DNA from: Pezizomycotina sp. ARF18
Lineage: Eukaryota > Ascomycota
DNA length: 37,395 nt
Direction: 5' to 3'
Assembly: GCA_002224055.1 (NCBI GenBank)
Contig: AZLU01000099.1
Span: forward strand, 1-37,395
Position numbers and translations under genes: made by a program. The notes under the pieces were generated by a model. The model did no database searches and was not told the DNA's origin. It saw nothing but the letters and a program-made list of their open reading frames with translations. Below are positions 1 to 12,600 of this stretch, one piece after another (position 1 is the first letter of the stretch; each line of letters begins with the position of its first letter).

Positions 1-955
1 CACAGGGCGACAAGTTCGGCCAGGACAGCTTGGATATTCACAACCAACTCCGTTCTTTCCCAGGACAGGTACAAAATATCGTGGGTTACGGTCTTGTCAA
101 CGAGCCGAAGATGACAGCACTCCCTTTGGAAAAGGTCCTCATTGGACCGAAAGCGCCTACGAACTAGTACGAGGCAATGGCCTAACCTCCCTTGTCATTT
201 TTGGCGACGGCTTCCTCGGGCTGGAAAACTGGAGGAAGGCTGCAAGGGCTGAACGGTATTGGTACTTGACGTCCACCAGTACGTCTCTTCAACATCGGCC
301 AGATCGGACAAACGTCCCATACCGGTAAGATACAGTTCGCCTGCTCGGATGGAGTAACCAGATGAAGGTAGAGCAATGACAAATCGACCGGCTTCGGACC
401 GACCATGGTTGGCGAGTTTGGTATGCTGACACGGACTGCGTGCCAATTTGAATAACGAAGTCCATCACGGTCGAGTATCTTTCAGTCATCCGAAAACTTT
501 TGCTGACACACATTTGTATTGGTATTGGTTCGCGATGGGAAGGGACTCTCAATTTTACTGATCAGTCTGGCTTGGACAACCCCTGCTTGTCACGGGGCTC
601 CTGTAAATGTGGTCCCGCGAACGCAGATCCTAGCAAGTACATCGAACTACAAGAAGTTCCTAAAAATGTTTGCCGGAGGGTAAGTACACGCTACTTCACC
701 AGTACTTACTTCTTTTCCTTTTCATTCGTCGCGAAGAGGTCAGCTGACAGATTGTTCGTTTTCAGCCCAATGGATTCTTCGAAATTAGGGACGGGTGGCT
801 GTACTGGACCTGGCAAACGGAGTCCTCCGCGCAATGGTCTTACAAGAAAGGGCTGGCTGCCGGTTTGTTGCCTTCGACAGATATGACAGGGACTTCAGTT
901 GTTCGGACCAGATAACCGCGATTTCGGGATCGATGGGACTGTCGGAAGCTTCTAG
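1..955 (+). CDS. GH5-family exo-beta-1,3-glucanase-like glycoside hydrolase, 5' end outside window
   Basis: Probable beta-glucan hydrolase of glycoside hydrolase family 5, a cell-wall or extracellular enzyme that splits glucosyl units from beta-glucans. The window opens inside the gene. The frames give YGLVNEP with the acid/base Glu codon at 102-104, then VIFGDGFLGLENW, a DVHQY segment, MVGEF with the presumed nucleophile Glu at 414-416, a Cys-rich SCKCGPANADPS stretch, and WLYWTWQTESSAQWSYKKG close to the C-terminus. This order matches fungal exo-1,3-glucanase-like GH5 proteins. An intron of 86 nt is inferred at 680-765 (GTAAGT..TTCAG). The stop is placed at 953-955 after DFGIDGTVGSF. Frame changes occur near 150, 230-290, 340-480 and after 765, so no single frame spans it. 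Exact substrate (1,3 versus 1,6 linkage) cannot be set from sequence alone. Confidence 0.85.
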
Positions 956-3900
956 AAAGGGTAATGGAATAATGGTTAATAATAAACAACTACTTGTTAT
1001 TTATTTTATTTTGTTTTTTTCTCTTGGTTTTCTTTACAAAGCGCTCCCTGTACATTTCGATCGTGGTTCAGCTTCGAAATACCCTTCATACTATACGCCG
1101 TGTTTCAAAACACTCTTATACCCCCTATATAGTAGTAGTTCGTTTGGTTCATTCCAGCGGATTCAATTTTTTTTGTTTTCTCATTTGGTTTTTTTTCTTT
1201 TGCAACGGTTTGGTCAAAATTTTCATCTTGCCCTATTTTTTTGGTGGGCAACACTTCCGCTTGTTCTATTGTCTTGCCATGGGCGCTTGCTATTTTTCTT
1301 TTTGTCCTCTCCTGTCTTTATTTTTTCCTCCATGACGCTTTATTGGTTTTATGTTCTTTTATTTACGCCGCTCATGCAAACACAAACAAACACACACCCT
1401 TAAACGCTTTTTTTTTTATTTTTGAAGATAGTTTTTCTTCGCGTATGTACATAGATGACCTACCTTGGTAACATAATGATATTAAATGAAAATATCCGTT
1501 TCCTTTAAATCTCGCTTTCTATTAATTGATGATTGTACTTTTATTCTTGGAAATGCAGGTTGTATGTATCTACCTTCTTGACGCCCAAGGACGGCCACTA
1601 AGGAATATATAAAAACTAAGATAAAAGATTGTTCACCTATTCTGGAGAATATATGACGACGCCTAGATCCTAATAAATAAGTTCGTTCCGCAAATAGAAG
1701 TCTATAATTCATTCAGGGTATACGTAAAGCTGCCAGTTATTGTGCACGGTAAGGAATCTTTTATGCTGGTTTAGTCTGGCTTTTTTTCTTGGTACGAAAG
1801 TACTCTCTCTTCGGAACTTACTTACCTTGGATAATTATTAATTGATTGACTAAGTAACTATCGTATTATCGTGTTGGATTCATGATTACGTATCCCTATA
1901 TCTATCATGATTAGAAAACATCATGACTTTCCTTTTCTTCATGTATAGAATTCTAATCTTTCGATGCCTTTTTGCCATATCTCTTCCCGTTTTTTCCGTC
2001 GTCGCTTGGTGCGACATGCAACTGCGGTGTCCGGAGAATTTATTGTTCCCCGTTATTTTTGCCTTTCTCTTCTATCCCTGGGAATATTACTTCAAAATCG
2101 CTTCCTATTCCAAGGACCGGTCATGTAACGTAGGCTGCTACATATCTAGCTAGATTGCGGGAAGTTTTGGCCGTAGCAGTTTTTCGTCCGATGTTTTTTT
2201 TTTTTTTTTCTCAACGTTGCCCGCGGAAAACGCCACAAAGTGATGCCACAATCGTATTTTTACCAAAATCTAGAAAAAGTCGTTACGTTCAGCCCTGTAG
2301 ATGTCGCAAAACCAAACCATGCACGACATAGCTAGCCTACCTTGCCTGTGGTGGGTTCGTTGGCTGACAGGAAGGATTAAATCTTTGCGGAGAAATTTTT
2401 TTTTTTTATAATAATATATAATACTAGGCAGCTATGGGGCTATATTTTGTGAGAGTTCTTCGAAAAAGTTCGGTGTGTTATCGGACCGAGTATGAAAACT
2501 TCCAAGACATGGTCTTTTCAGATGCTCTCAGTTATACATTGGCTGATAGCTAAGAAGGGGTTTTTAGCCTCGGGCTTTTTGACATGGTCAGGATATCGAA
2601 AGGCCAAATCGTAATGGCAGCTGCTTTTCTTCCAGGCTTTCAATGTTTTCGTGCGAGAGTCATGCAGCCAAAGCTTAAGCCAGTCTTCTCTTCCCTACCT
2701 AGTGTCGTCGCGGCCAAAGACGGACAGGACACATCGTGAAAAGGAGTGTGTCTAAACCAAACTATTTCATCATTGTTACTTTCAATAGACAGTATTCTCG
2801 ATTATCGACAAAAACCGTGGTCACGGTACCCGGGTAGAAAATATCACCGAATAAAAACTTATCTAATAACTGCAAAAAGAAAAAAAAAAAGGAAAAAAAA
2901 CGTGGTTTTACCCACTTTTATAAACTGACGCACGTCAGACAAAGCGTGATCAGCAAACGTTTTTTCTTCCCGAAAATAACATGAATTTACGATAGATTAG
3001 TTGTAAAAAATATCATTAAATAAAGTTGAAATTTTGTATTTGTCTATCTCGACCGTTCCGATTCTCACTCTCCGATATAGCTACCCCAGCTTAGAAAATT
3101 AAAACCAAGAAAATTAAAAGAATAAATTCACGATACGTAAAGATTTTTTAAGACACTCCGACATCGCAATGCCTTATCTCTCTCTCTTCCTTTTAGTTTC
3201 CCTCTTATCTCTAGCCTCTGATGGACGAACGGGGTTTTTCGTGCGATTAAAAAAAAAAACTCTCAATCCACAGCGTACCGCGATGCAGGGGCCGGACAGG
3301 TAACCTCCAACCTTAAAAATGTAGTGGAGTTCACGTGAGTCGCGTGCGTTCGAGACACAATTGCCATGAGCTGTTTTTCTAATTAAGCTTATCTATCTAT
3401 CTGAAGTTGTAGATCTCTATATGAGGAATTCTATATGGATGGAAAAATAAACATCGCCTGGCTCCTAAGTATAGTAGAGCTATTTGCAATTTGCATGGCA
3501 ATAATATTTAGGTTTTAGTAGGTAATATTAAGAATAATTATCTCAATCCAAGCTATATCGATATGTTCGAACGAAAACGACTAGCAATTAATCTCTATAG
3601 AAAAAAAAATTATTTTTTTTCGTGGTGTTTAGATGTAATTTGCACCTCGTTCGTTTATAGTAATGTAGCAAGTAGAAAATTTTAGAATTCATAGAAATAC
3701 ATTAAAACATTTTCATTTCTAAAAGCTGTAGCTTTAATGGGCCATGAACAAAAAAATTTCAATAGAACCTGCCGATTGCATCAAATGCTTATGGACATTG
3801 ACAATAAGCATTCGAGGAACCAAAAACCCAATCCATAAAACAAAAAACTCCGTTTTAAAGGGAAGAAAAAGGAAGACAAAGAACTGTTTATCTAACCCAA

Positions 3901-4125
3901 CAAGGAAAACCAAAAAAAAAGAACTCGAGCGAGAAAGAGTGTGGGATATCTTGGATAAGCGCTCCAATCGTTCATGAGAAGAAATGCTCGGTTACAGGCG
4001 GAAGGAGAAAAGAAAGGTATTGTACAAAAATGGAACTGCGCTCATCCGTTTCAAAAAACTCTGGTTTGAATATGTGTCGTGAAAGTAAAATATGTGTTTG
4101 GTTGTGAACATTGTTGGAAAACTTC
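956..4125. other. Intergenic, no gene recognised
   Basis: T-rich DNA follows the glucanase stop (about 990-1440), as expected for 3' flanking sequence. The rest is AT-rich with many A or T homopolymers. Open frames here are short, low-complexity and match no family I know. The interval lies between the 3' ends of two convergent genes (glucanase + and permease -), so no promoter is required. I see no RNA gene or transposon end. Confidence 0.6.
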
Positions 4126-5881
4126 TTATACCTCCTCCTTGGAAAGGAATGGGATATAAGACTTGAAGCGCTCGAGACGGCTCCTCTGCTTGTAGGCCTT
4201 GATGTACGCTTCCTCCTCGGGTCTTCTGGGAGACGTCCGGTTTGCAGATCCATGTCTCTCAGAGAAACGAACTTGGTCTTCTTGATAAGCTTCCAGCCGA
4301 CGAAGAGGACGATGAACATTGGTAGAGGAAGGGCCTCCTTGAGGAAGCTTTCTGCAGTACCTTGCCTTCGAGAGGCGAGATGGCGACGTAGATCTGGGCA
4401 CCAACATGAAGATGAGGATCCAATACCGAAGTAAGCGCTGAAAGGATAGAGTTGGACTTGTAGGGCAAAGTTCCTGTCAAGGGCATTATCGCCCTGGGCT
4501 TTGAGAGCGCCGCGGAACCTCATGTTGCTGTAGATGATAGCACCCAGAGGAAAAAAAAAGTCATGCGGAGAGGGAGAAAAGCCACTCGAAGAGCTGAGTG
4601 CTGGTGGTAACGATGTTGATGACAACAAGGAGGATAGCAACAGTGCCACAGAAGAGGAGAGCCCACTGCGGACGGCCTTTCCTGTCACCCTGGCGAGGAA
4701 GCGAGGCGCCATTCCGTCTTCAGCAGAGACTAACAATGGTACGCTGCTGAGATAGACACTGCAGCTGGCTACGCTGGTAACGGCGATGAGGACGGCGTTG
4801 AAAATGTCGGGATGCCCTTGACACCACCCTCAAGGCTGCGACGACGAAGGGAGAAATATTCTCCTTGAGGCGGTCATCATTGGAGGGAACACAGAAGAGA
4901 TGAAGAGAGGGCTAAGAGATAGAAGAAGATCATGCGGAAGACGAAGGTCTTGATACCTCTGGGAGAGAGTAACCGGGGCATCTTAGTCTCGCCGGACACG
5001 GACCCAGTGATCTCAGTTCCACCGCAAGAGAGGCAGCCAAAACAAAAACAGAGCAGAGACCCTTGAAGCCGTCTGGAACGCGCCGGGTCTTCCCGTACTG
5101 AGCACCATCCTTGACGGGGTTGGGCTGCCACCCGCGATATGACAATGGACATTATAATAATCATGAGGACGGTAAGAACTTTCATGCTGCTGACCGAGAA
5201 CTCAACCTCCGCAAACACCCACACAGGCATGATGTGAATGAAAACGTTGATAGAGACGAAGAAAGCAGCAATGATACCCTTGGAATGTGAGGAGCCCAGT
5301 AGTGGATAGCCGCAGTAGCAGCAACAGATTCAGCAGCGAAAGCGCCAATCCAGCATCCCAGTAAAGCCAACCCAGGGGCAAACTGGAGGGCCGGGTCTAC
5401 GAATCTACCATAGTATCTCGTGAAACCACCTGGAATAGGTATTAAAACAGTCATTTCCGTCATAGCCTCTATAAAAAAAAAATAATAAAGTTAGCTATCA
5501 GCTCAAACATACTTTTGGCAGGGTTGGAAAAGGAGATAGCATACGCATCATAGCAGTCAAAGAGAGGGTCAAAGCGGCATAAGATATCAAGACGCTGGCA
5601 GGTCCACCACGAATCAGAGCTGTACCGCTGGCGACAAAAAGACCGGTACCGATGTTGGACGCCATAGCAATCATCTGAATATGTCTTGCCTTGAAACCGC
5701 GCTGGAGTTCCTGGGTCGCGTCTCTGTCAGACTCCCCTCCGAGGACCTCACCCACCCCTACGGAACCTTCAGCGCTTCGCCGGGGCATGTTGCCGATCTT
5801 CTCGATGTCGTTACTACCTTTCCGGGAAGTGCTCCCCGAGTTCGTTCCTGAGTTGGGCTCGACCTGTATCTTTTCAGTCAT
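4126..5881 (-). CDS. Amino acid permease, fungal AAT/YAT family (APC superfamily)
   Basis: Plasma-membrane proton-coupled amino acid uptake protein of the GAP1-like group. The N-terminus is a polar cytosolic tail (about 70 residues from MTEKIQVEPNSG), then GFKARHIQMIAMASNIGTGL, the first-helix motif of the family. Then come AMTEMTVLIPIPGGFTRYY and GRFVDPALQFA, EVEFSVSSMKVLTVL, TEITGSVSGETKMPR, VPLLVSAEDGMAPRFLARVT, and a C-terminal cytosolic segment with KKTKFVSLRDMDLQTGR ending in FLSKEEV. One 76-nt intron at 5469-5544 joins TAMM to AMTEM. The span less the intron is about 560 codons, the usual size. Several frame changes lie between 4250 and 5250; all helices are still traceable. Substrate range is not readable. 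A GAA-rich tract and a TATA-like site lie upstream. Confidence 0.93.
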
Positions 5882-5966
5882 GATTCAGGCTCTGGTAATA
5901 TTTCGTTTGTATATATGTATTATATAGATGTTTGATAATGAAGTGAAATGAAATAAAGATTCAAAG

Positions 5967-6039
5967 GAAAGAAGAAGAAAGAAGAAGAAGAAGAAGAGAA
6001 GAAGAAGAAGAAAGAAGAAGAAGAAGAAGAAGAAGAAAA
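5967..6039 (-). repeat. GAA/TTC microsatellite in permease promoter
   Basis: Imperfect run of GAA/GAAA units, read as a CTT/TTC pyrimidine tract on the permease coding strand. It begins about 85 bp upstream of the permease start codon, so it falls in the 5' UTR or core promoter. Pyrimidine tracts just upstream of start codons are common in filamentous fungal promoters. The repeat number is likely unstable. Confidence 0.9.
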
Positions 6040-6188
6040 TGTATATAGATGGAAGAGAGAATGAAAAAGAACCAACGAAGGGTGGTTCTAGAGCAGTAGT
6101 GATCTAAGAGACGTCAGTTTTCTCTTGGGATGGGGTAGCGAGGGAGAGGGGAGGGAATTAAGATCGAGAGTGGGCGATGGCCAAAGGT

Positions 6189-6196
6189 TATATATA
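6189..6196 (-). promoter_or_regulatory. Possible TATA element of permease gene
   Basis: TATATATA read on the minus strand, about 310 bp upstream of the permease ATG and upstream of the pyrimidine tract, the usual order for a fungal promoter. Other AT-rich stretches lie nearby (around 6213 and 5920), so this assignment is tentative. Confidence 0.3.
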
Positions 6197-6609
6197 GCAA
6201 AAAGGAACCTTAGCTTATATAGGTGTGACGGATGATCATAAGGAATATTTTTATTTTCTATAAAGTTTCAATTCAGCTTTTCTGAAAGGGTCTGCCCCGG
6301 GTCCTTCTAATTCGGACCGGCGAGAATGGAAAAAGGTTAAAGATAAGAAAAAGAAAAGAAAAAAATATACAAAAATAAATTAAAAATAAGAGCAATGGTG
6401 GGTGGTGAACCATGAATGTCTCTCTATCGTGCCTGGGTGGGCTGTGATGGGCCAATACCGTTATCAATCCACCACCACTCCAGCTATTTCCGGGCACGAG
6501 AGCTCTCACGATGGTATAGCGAAAAAACGATAGGTGGAACGTGAACCTACCTTGGTATTGACCCCTTCTTCTTTTCTTTTTTTTTTCATTCATTGTGTTT
6601 TTTTTCTCC

Positions 6610-6641
6610 GCTTCTATCCTTTAATGCTTCTATCCTTTAAT
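6610..6641. repeat. Perfect 16-bp tandem duplication
   Basis: The unit gcttctatcctttaat occurs twice head to tail at 6610-6625 and 6626-6641 with no mismatch. It is non-coding and may be a recent slippage or repair duplication. Confidence 0.95.
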
Positions 6642-9600
6642 CAATCTGTTCTCTTCCCTTTTTTTGTAAACTTAAAACTTCTCTATATGCTCCATTAAGT
6701 TTGCAATTTTGTGTATGCACCTATGGAGTTAAATTAACCAAGAAAAAGGTTTCAATTGTCAATTGATAAGTTAGCTGGGTTCACCTGGAGATTCCTCCGT
6801 TAAAAAAAAAGGCATTGTCGCCTTGCAAGCTTTTGTCCAGCATAGTAACCGGTGTCGTGTGCGCTGACATCGGGACCTGGCGGTTCTGGTCATAGGTTGC
6901 TCCATCATGTTCTAGATAACAGCTAGGGTGCCTGAGAAGAATGCGCTAGGGCCCCGATAGAACAGAGGAGAAAACCAAGGCCTGCTCGCTGTTAATTGTA
7001 CCTTTGACGTCAGCATAAGTTTCCGCATGGAAGAATTAATTACTATTATATAAAGATAAAGATATATCGAAAGAGGATGTAAAAAAGCAAATGCGAAAAA
7101 GAAAAATAAACTCCCTCACAAAGAAAAAATGCAGCCTAAAGAGCTTGTCGCAATGTTAACCTTACCGCATGGAATTCCCTAAATCTCCTAATTATTGCAA
7201 CGTTGACTTAAAATGGTCGCTGTGGTAGGGGAGTTCTCCGAAGGCAGCAATGAGGAAAAAAAAAAAAAAAAAAAAAAAGGAAGAGGGAAAAAGCGGAATA
7301 CCGATAGGGCTCAATTGAAAGAGGAAGTATTGTCGATTTATGCCAAACCTGGCCTGTTGAAATGAGCTATCCAATGACCTACATCTGTTTTGAATATATA
7401 TTATACACCCTGAAGAGATTTCGTTAGTGGTTTTAAAGAAAGAAAATAAAAGAAAAATGCATGTAGGGAAATTCTAGAAGACTTCCCAATCCGTACCTGG
7501 TCGGGTCGTTAGCATGACGAGCGGCTGCAGTGGAACCACAGAAACAGAGCAGATTTCCTCCTCCCTCATTGGCTGCTTCGGGGAGATAGCCCGAAGGATC
7601 AAAAGAAAATAAGAATTTTAACGGTTTTTCATGCAAGGGTCCCCTTTGGGATCGGCGCATTGACATAGCTAACCGCGTGGCTGCTCCCGAAACGCGGAAC
7701 GACCAAAAATTTCTAGAATAGCAGATTATTCACCGGCAAAAGCTATTGCCGCCTTCTAGAAGCGGCTTAGGCTTGGTATTTCACTTTTCCAAGAGGACCT
7801 TGCAGGAGAATTCGAGTTTTCGACCTTGAGGTTGAGAAGCTCGATCTTTGTTTATTTAGTGTGTGGCATCCCTTATCGCGTTTGGCGAACGCAGTCGCTA
7901 AGTGTCAAGTGGCGCTGCAATATTACGACTGAAATGTTTGAGATTTAGAAAGAACATCAGATCTTTCTATTTTACAAAGCACCAATTTTAAAGCACGAGG
8001 CTTTTGGATGAACAACCGTGCACGACGCGGAATTGAATTTCCAGGCTCCGCGACCCGTTTCATGGAACCTCAAGCGTCCAAGGTTGTCCATATTATCAGA
8101 CGTCAGCGTAAGAGCAGTTATAAACGAAACCAAGGCTCGCCTGTCGATCAAGATCAGGCATCAAAGTTAAGTCCTTGTCGATTCTTTTCCGCGGGTTTGA
8201 CCATGATGACCGGGAGTGGGCATCAACACGCAAACTGCTTCCAAAGGTAGTCTCATGCGAGGCCAGCAAGGCCGCCAAGTTCCCCAAATCCCACAAAATT
8301 GCACTTGAGCGGTTTTTCTAAACTCCCGCTCGATTCCAGGTCCAGGAATGACTCCACATTTTCCAGAGCGGAGTTAACCATGGCGCGATCCTGTGGGCTG
8401 TGAGTGAAATTTGGAATGCTGTCTCCTCTCCACAGAACCTAACACAGTCAGGTTTTATGACCAGCTTTCTCCAGGTTGATTCATGTCGCCAGCGCTAGTG
8501 GAGAGCTGATCAGGGACCTGAAGATCATGAAGCTTAAAAGGTGAGATCTGCCTAGCAACAAAGAAAGCTTGATCAGGGTTGCATCCCGGGAAATTGTGAC
8601 CAAAAATGAGAGCAATCCCATCTTAATGACATGATATAAAACTTGGCGACAAAAAATGCCCGGTCTTCGGAGCAATAGGAAAAAGAAGAATTTAAACTTG
8701 GTGGCGCAACCAACCGTAGCCGAGCCTCGACCTCCCCGATGGCAAAAATGTGGAAAATCAAAGAGACAGGGACCAAAGGACCTGGAAACATCAATTGGGC
8801 ACGGAAAAAAGGAAGTTTTAGCTCTTAGCAGGAACACCGACCTTGTTTGAGGCCAATCACACGAAATGAAATTTGCACCAAGAGCGGTAGCCCGGCTGCC
8901 CAGTTACTCGGCAATGGCTTTTCCCAAGCTTCCTGATTCATGAGTTGCCGGCTGTTTAATACAGAAAATAATATGCGTCGGAAGCACCACGTGGAATGGG
9001 AAAGCTTGAGAATCTATTTTTGGCGTATTGGCGACCCGTCCAAAAGGGTGTTTCCCGAATGACTGAGCCCACGTGAGAGCGTTTCTTCATCTGAGCGTGT
9101 CGACGCGCGCGATTCATTTCTAGTCATCTTCGCATTCGTAAGGAGATCACGCTGGCGATTCGATACAACAAGAACTCTCTACTTAATATGTCTGAGGCCG
9201 GAACTGTAGCACAACACCGGACCTTCCGTGCCAAAGGCTCCCAGGAGATAGTTCGCTCTACAGTGGCTTTGAGCGTAATACTTCTACCGTCGTGATACCT
9301 GGACAGTTTAGTATTAGCGTAGATAATATGACACCTTTCATAGGTGAATATTCAAGTCTCATGATCAGACTCCAGATCAGCCCCGCAAAAGCTTACGAGG
9401 CACCCGAGGGTAATATTGTATCAGCCGGCCGAACATTGATTCTCAAACTCTGCACCGATGAGCCTAGAGTTGATGGATCCTAATACGCTTGCGATGGAAA
9501 AAGAGAGCCAAAAAAAAAAAAAAAAGAAAAAAAAAAGGGAACTAACCTGGAGCTTTGCTTCACCTAAACAATCTGAACAGGTGTTATAATAGATTAGGCA

Positions 9601-12600
9601 CCCTTGAATACTCACATAGGAAATCTCAAGCGAAGAGCTGGCGCCAAACTCGCGACCTAACATCGTTCGAGCCTGCACTAGTGCTCCTGATCGAGTGTAA
9701 AATGCGGACAATCCCCGCCGCTTGCTGTACCTATTTCTCCTTCTAAACTTTTCTTGGTTGTTTCGAAGTGGTTGCGAGTACGATGCTTTTTTCGAGGAAT
9801 TCGTTGTTTTTATCGTACGTGTTCGTCGGTCCTACAGCGGCGAATTTGGATTTAGAACGAAAATTCCCAACGGGATGCGATGCTCGAATTGCTTCCGCGA
9901 GTAGAAGGTATCCTCCCACTGCTGTAGTATGACGAACCTTTACGGTGCTACAAGGTCTCCAGGTCGCTGAGGAACCACAGGAGCCTTTGAGATGTCAAGT
10001 CGCTCAGAAGGAAGAAGCAGGGGCAGAATTTTGTGAGAAGGATTGGCTTTCAGACTGTTCAGGGGTAACCAAAGTCGATGAGATATATATTAGGGAAAGA
10101 GCACTAACTCGGGATAAGCTTGGAAGTGATTATTAATACAAGAGGTAAGGTCATATAGGGGATTCAAGGCAGCCCACCTCAGTAGAAGGAAGGATGGAGA
10201 GGTGTAATTCTTGAAGCAGTAGTTGCGAGTAGTTGTGCCTTATGGAGTACTTTGCAGAAGGAGCAGAAGATATTGAATAAGCTTAGGTAAGAAGACGCCA
10301 CTACTGCGAAAAGGTACGATGTGAAGTGAAAGGCGATTGCAAATCTGATAAATTCGTTAAGGTGAAATAAAAGGCCAATATAAAAATAACTTGCGAACTT
10401 GACAATTTATAATAAATTAAGTGTGTATATAAAGCAATTTGCCCACCACACAATAATGACGAATTACGAACCAACCTTACGCCAAGCACATACCGCTTTG
10501 ACATGAACTGCACCTTATGATGAGCAGTAATACTTAAGTAAGTAAGCTTAAGTACTCTAACGTTGATGGAGGTTGAAGTCAACCACCTACTCTCTATTAT
10601 TATCCGTTTCTTTCTCTTTCTTACTTTCTTTTTAACCCTTCCTGAGGTCCTTCATTCGAACGTTCTCCTAGCTAGCGTGTATAAATATACCAAATCGATC
10701 AAGAACTGTTAAAGAACGAGGGCGAACTAAGTACACCGAACCCTTGAGGGAAAACAAAGATAAGAAAACAACAGGATGATGCAAGGCCCATTCGTCCTTT
10801 TGTCAAATCTCTAGATAGAATACCGCCATGTTGTGAACGCCTACATATATTTTGCATCTTTCTCTTTCCCTTCCACTTCTCTTCCATTCCCCCCCCCATT
10901 CCTGAATGCAGGGGCGAGATGCAGATAAGAAGAAGATAGAGATATCTATCCACGGCTTCATTCAAAACAATAAGTATCCTTTTTCGTCCTTTCCGTCTTT
11001 TTTCTGCACCTTAAAACAAGCCCACCATCACGCACCGCCCCCCACTTACCACGTTACGGCAACTTCCGAATCTTTGGACAGCTCTAGATCTATTGTGCCA
11101 TGACATCGGAACGAAACATCACGCCACGGAAAAATGAAAACGCTACGAATGTTAAAAGAGCTATCTGCCGAGGATGGAATAGAACTAAGTCAGGGCAATC
11201 CTTTTATACGGACGTCAGTTTATCCAGAGAGGTAATCCGTATGCGGATCAAATATTTTTCTTTCGGATCATTCACTGAGAGCGTGTTGTGCGGCTGTTCC
11301 GACTGTTCTCTGGGCATTTTTATCGGTGTAGATGCCGATGACATACGTGCTCGGTCAAATTCCGATCGTGGGTTTGCGACGAAAAATGAGAGATTCGCTT
11401 CTTTTTTTTTAATGGTTCGAAAATGTGTTCGGTTGTGGTAGTAGCGTTTTAACCACGCGATCAAGAACTCACCGCTTTCCCCAAGTTTCACCCCCTCCTC
11501 TTACGAAAAAAAAAAAAAAAAAAAAAAAGAGTCGCTTCCGCTGTTTCGACCCTGCTGACGTTCTCGAACACATAGGGAAGACCAGTCAAAGCTCTCGGAC
11601 GACATGTGTATTCGGCTGTGACAGGCAGGAAAAATTTTCTTCCATCCAGGGAAGTTTCCGTCGAATCCATGAACACCAAGACCGCTTAAGCTGCGGAAAG
11701 CTGGTTTCCAAGAAACAGATGAGGAATGCGGACCGAACCCGTCCCTTGCTACGATCTGTTTCGCTGTATGTGACCCAGAGCCATGAATTGTGCGGAATGT
11801 GGGGTGTTTCTGACATCGTTACAAACCTGGATTGAATGTGCCTGGTGATCTCAACTCTCCAACTTCATATAGTTTTCCCTATTAATTGACCTCAGAACAT
11901 GAGAGTTGGCGGAGTAATCTTTGCGGAAGTATATTGCATATTTAGTAGGCAAATTATACTAACACGCACGATTATTCAGACTTTTTTCGCTTCAGGTACC
12001 CGTGTTTTAATCTGAGGATTTCTGCGATATATACTCAATCGCAGCGAGTCGAGACGTCTAGTGCTGCTAGCTCCTCCCCCGGCAATAATTAGCCTTAAAC
12101 AGACACTTTGCCTTGCTCTTCTATCATGGGTTGAAGAATTTCCAAGCTTGACCACGATCTACCACCACCAAGAAAATTTGATCCTGCACCTTCGTCTGGG
12201 CAAGGGGAGAGCTCGATGCAACAATGTAAGCATCTTCCGTCTCCTGAGCAATCAGGGCTGAGAGCTCTTGTCGTCATTTTCATTATCGTGAGTCAATCCT
12301 ATATTGCAAGGAGTTATTAGGTGCAGATAACCACGGAAAATAGCTCAATTCATTGCCAAAACGCCCACCACCGTCTGAGCCTTTTCAAGGTTCTTGACAA
12401 CAGATGACTTACGATTAATGATCGGACGGTCAAACCCATTTGAAACCCCTGCAATACGTCCAAAAGGGCTGCAATCGACCAGGAAGCTCCGCCAATCACC
12501 TCAAAGTGTTTACCGACGCATGAATCCAGCCTTCCGGGAAACAGCGAAAGCCTGATTTGCAGCCATCGACATTTCAGGCATGTGATTGAAGAAAAAAAAT

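Noticed and set aside
6273-6593. 106-codon minus-strand frame upstream of the permease
   Set aside because: Lys/Phe-rich translation of A/T homopolymers in the promoter region, with no domain.
9636-9705. tRNA-like block (GGTCGCGAG and GGCTCGAAC read on the minus strand)
   Set aside because: The bases resemble T-arm and D-arm pieces, but no acceptor stem or anticodon stem pairs properly, so no cloverleaf can be drawn.
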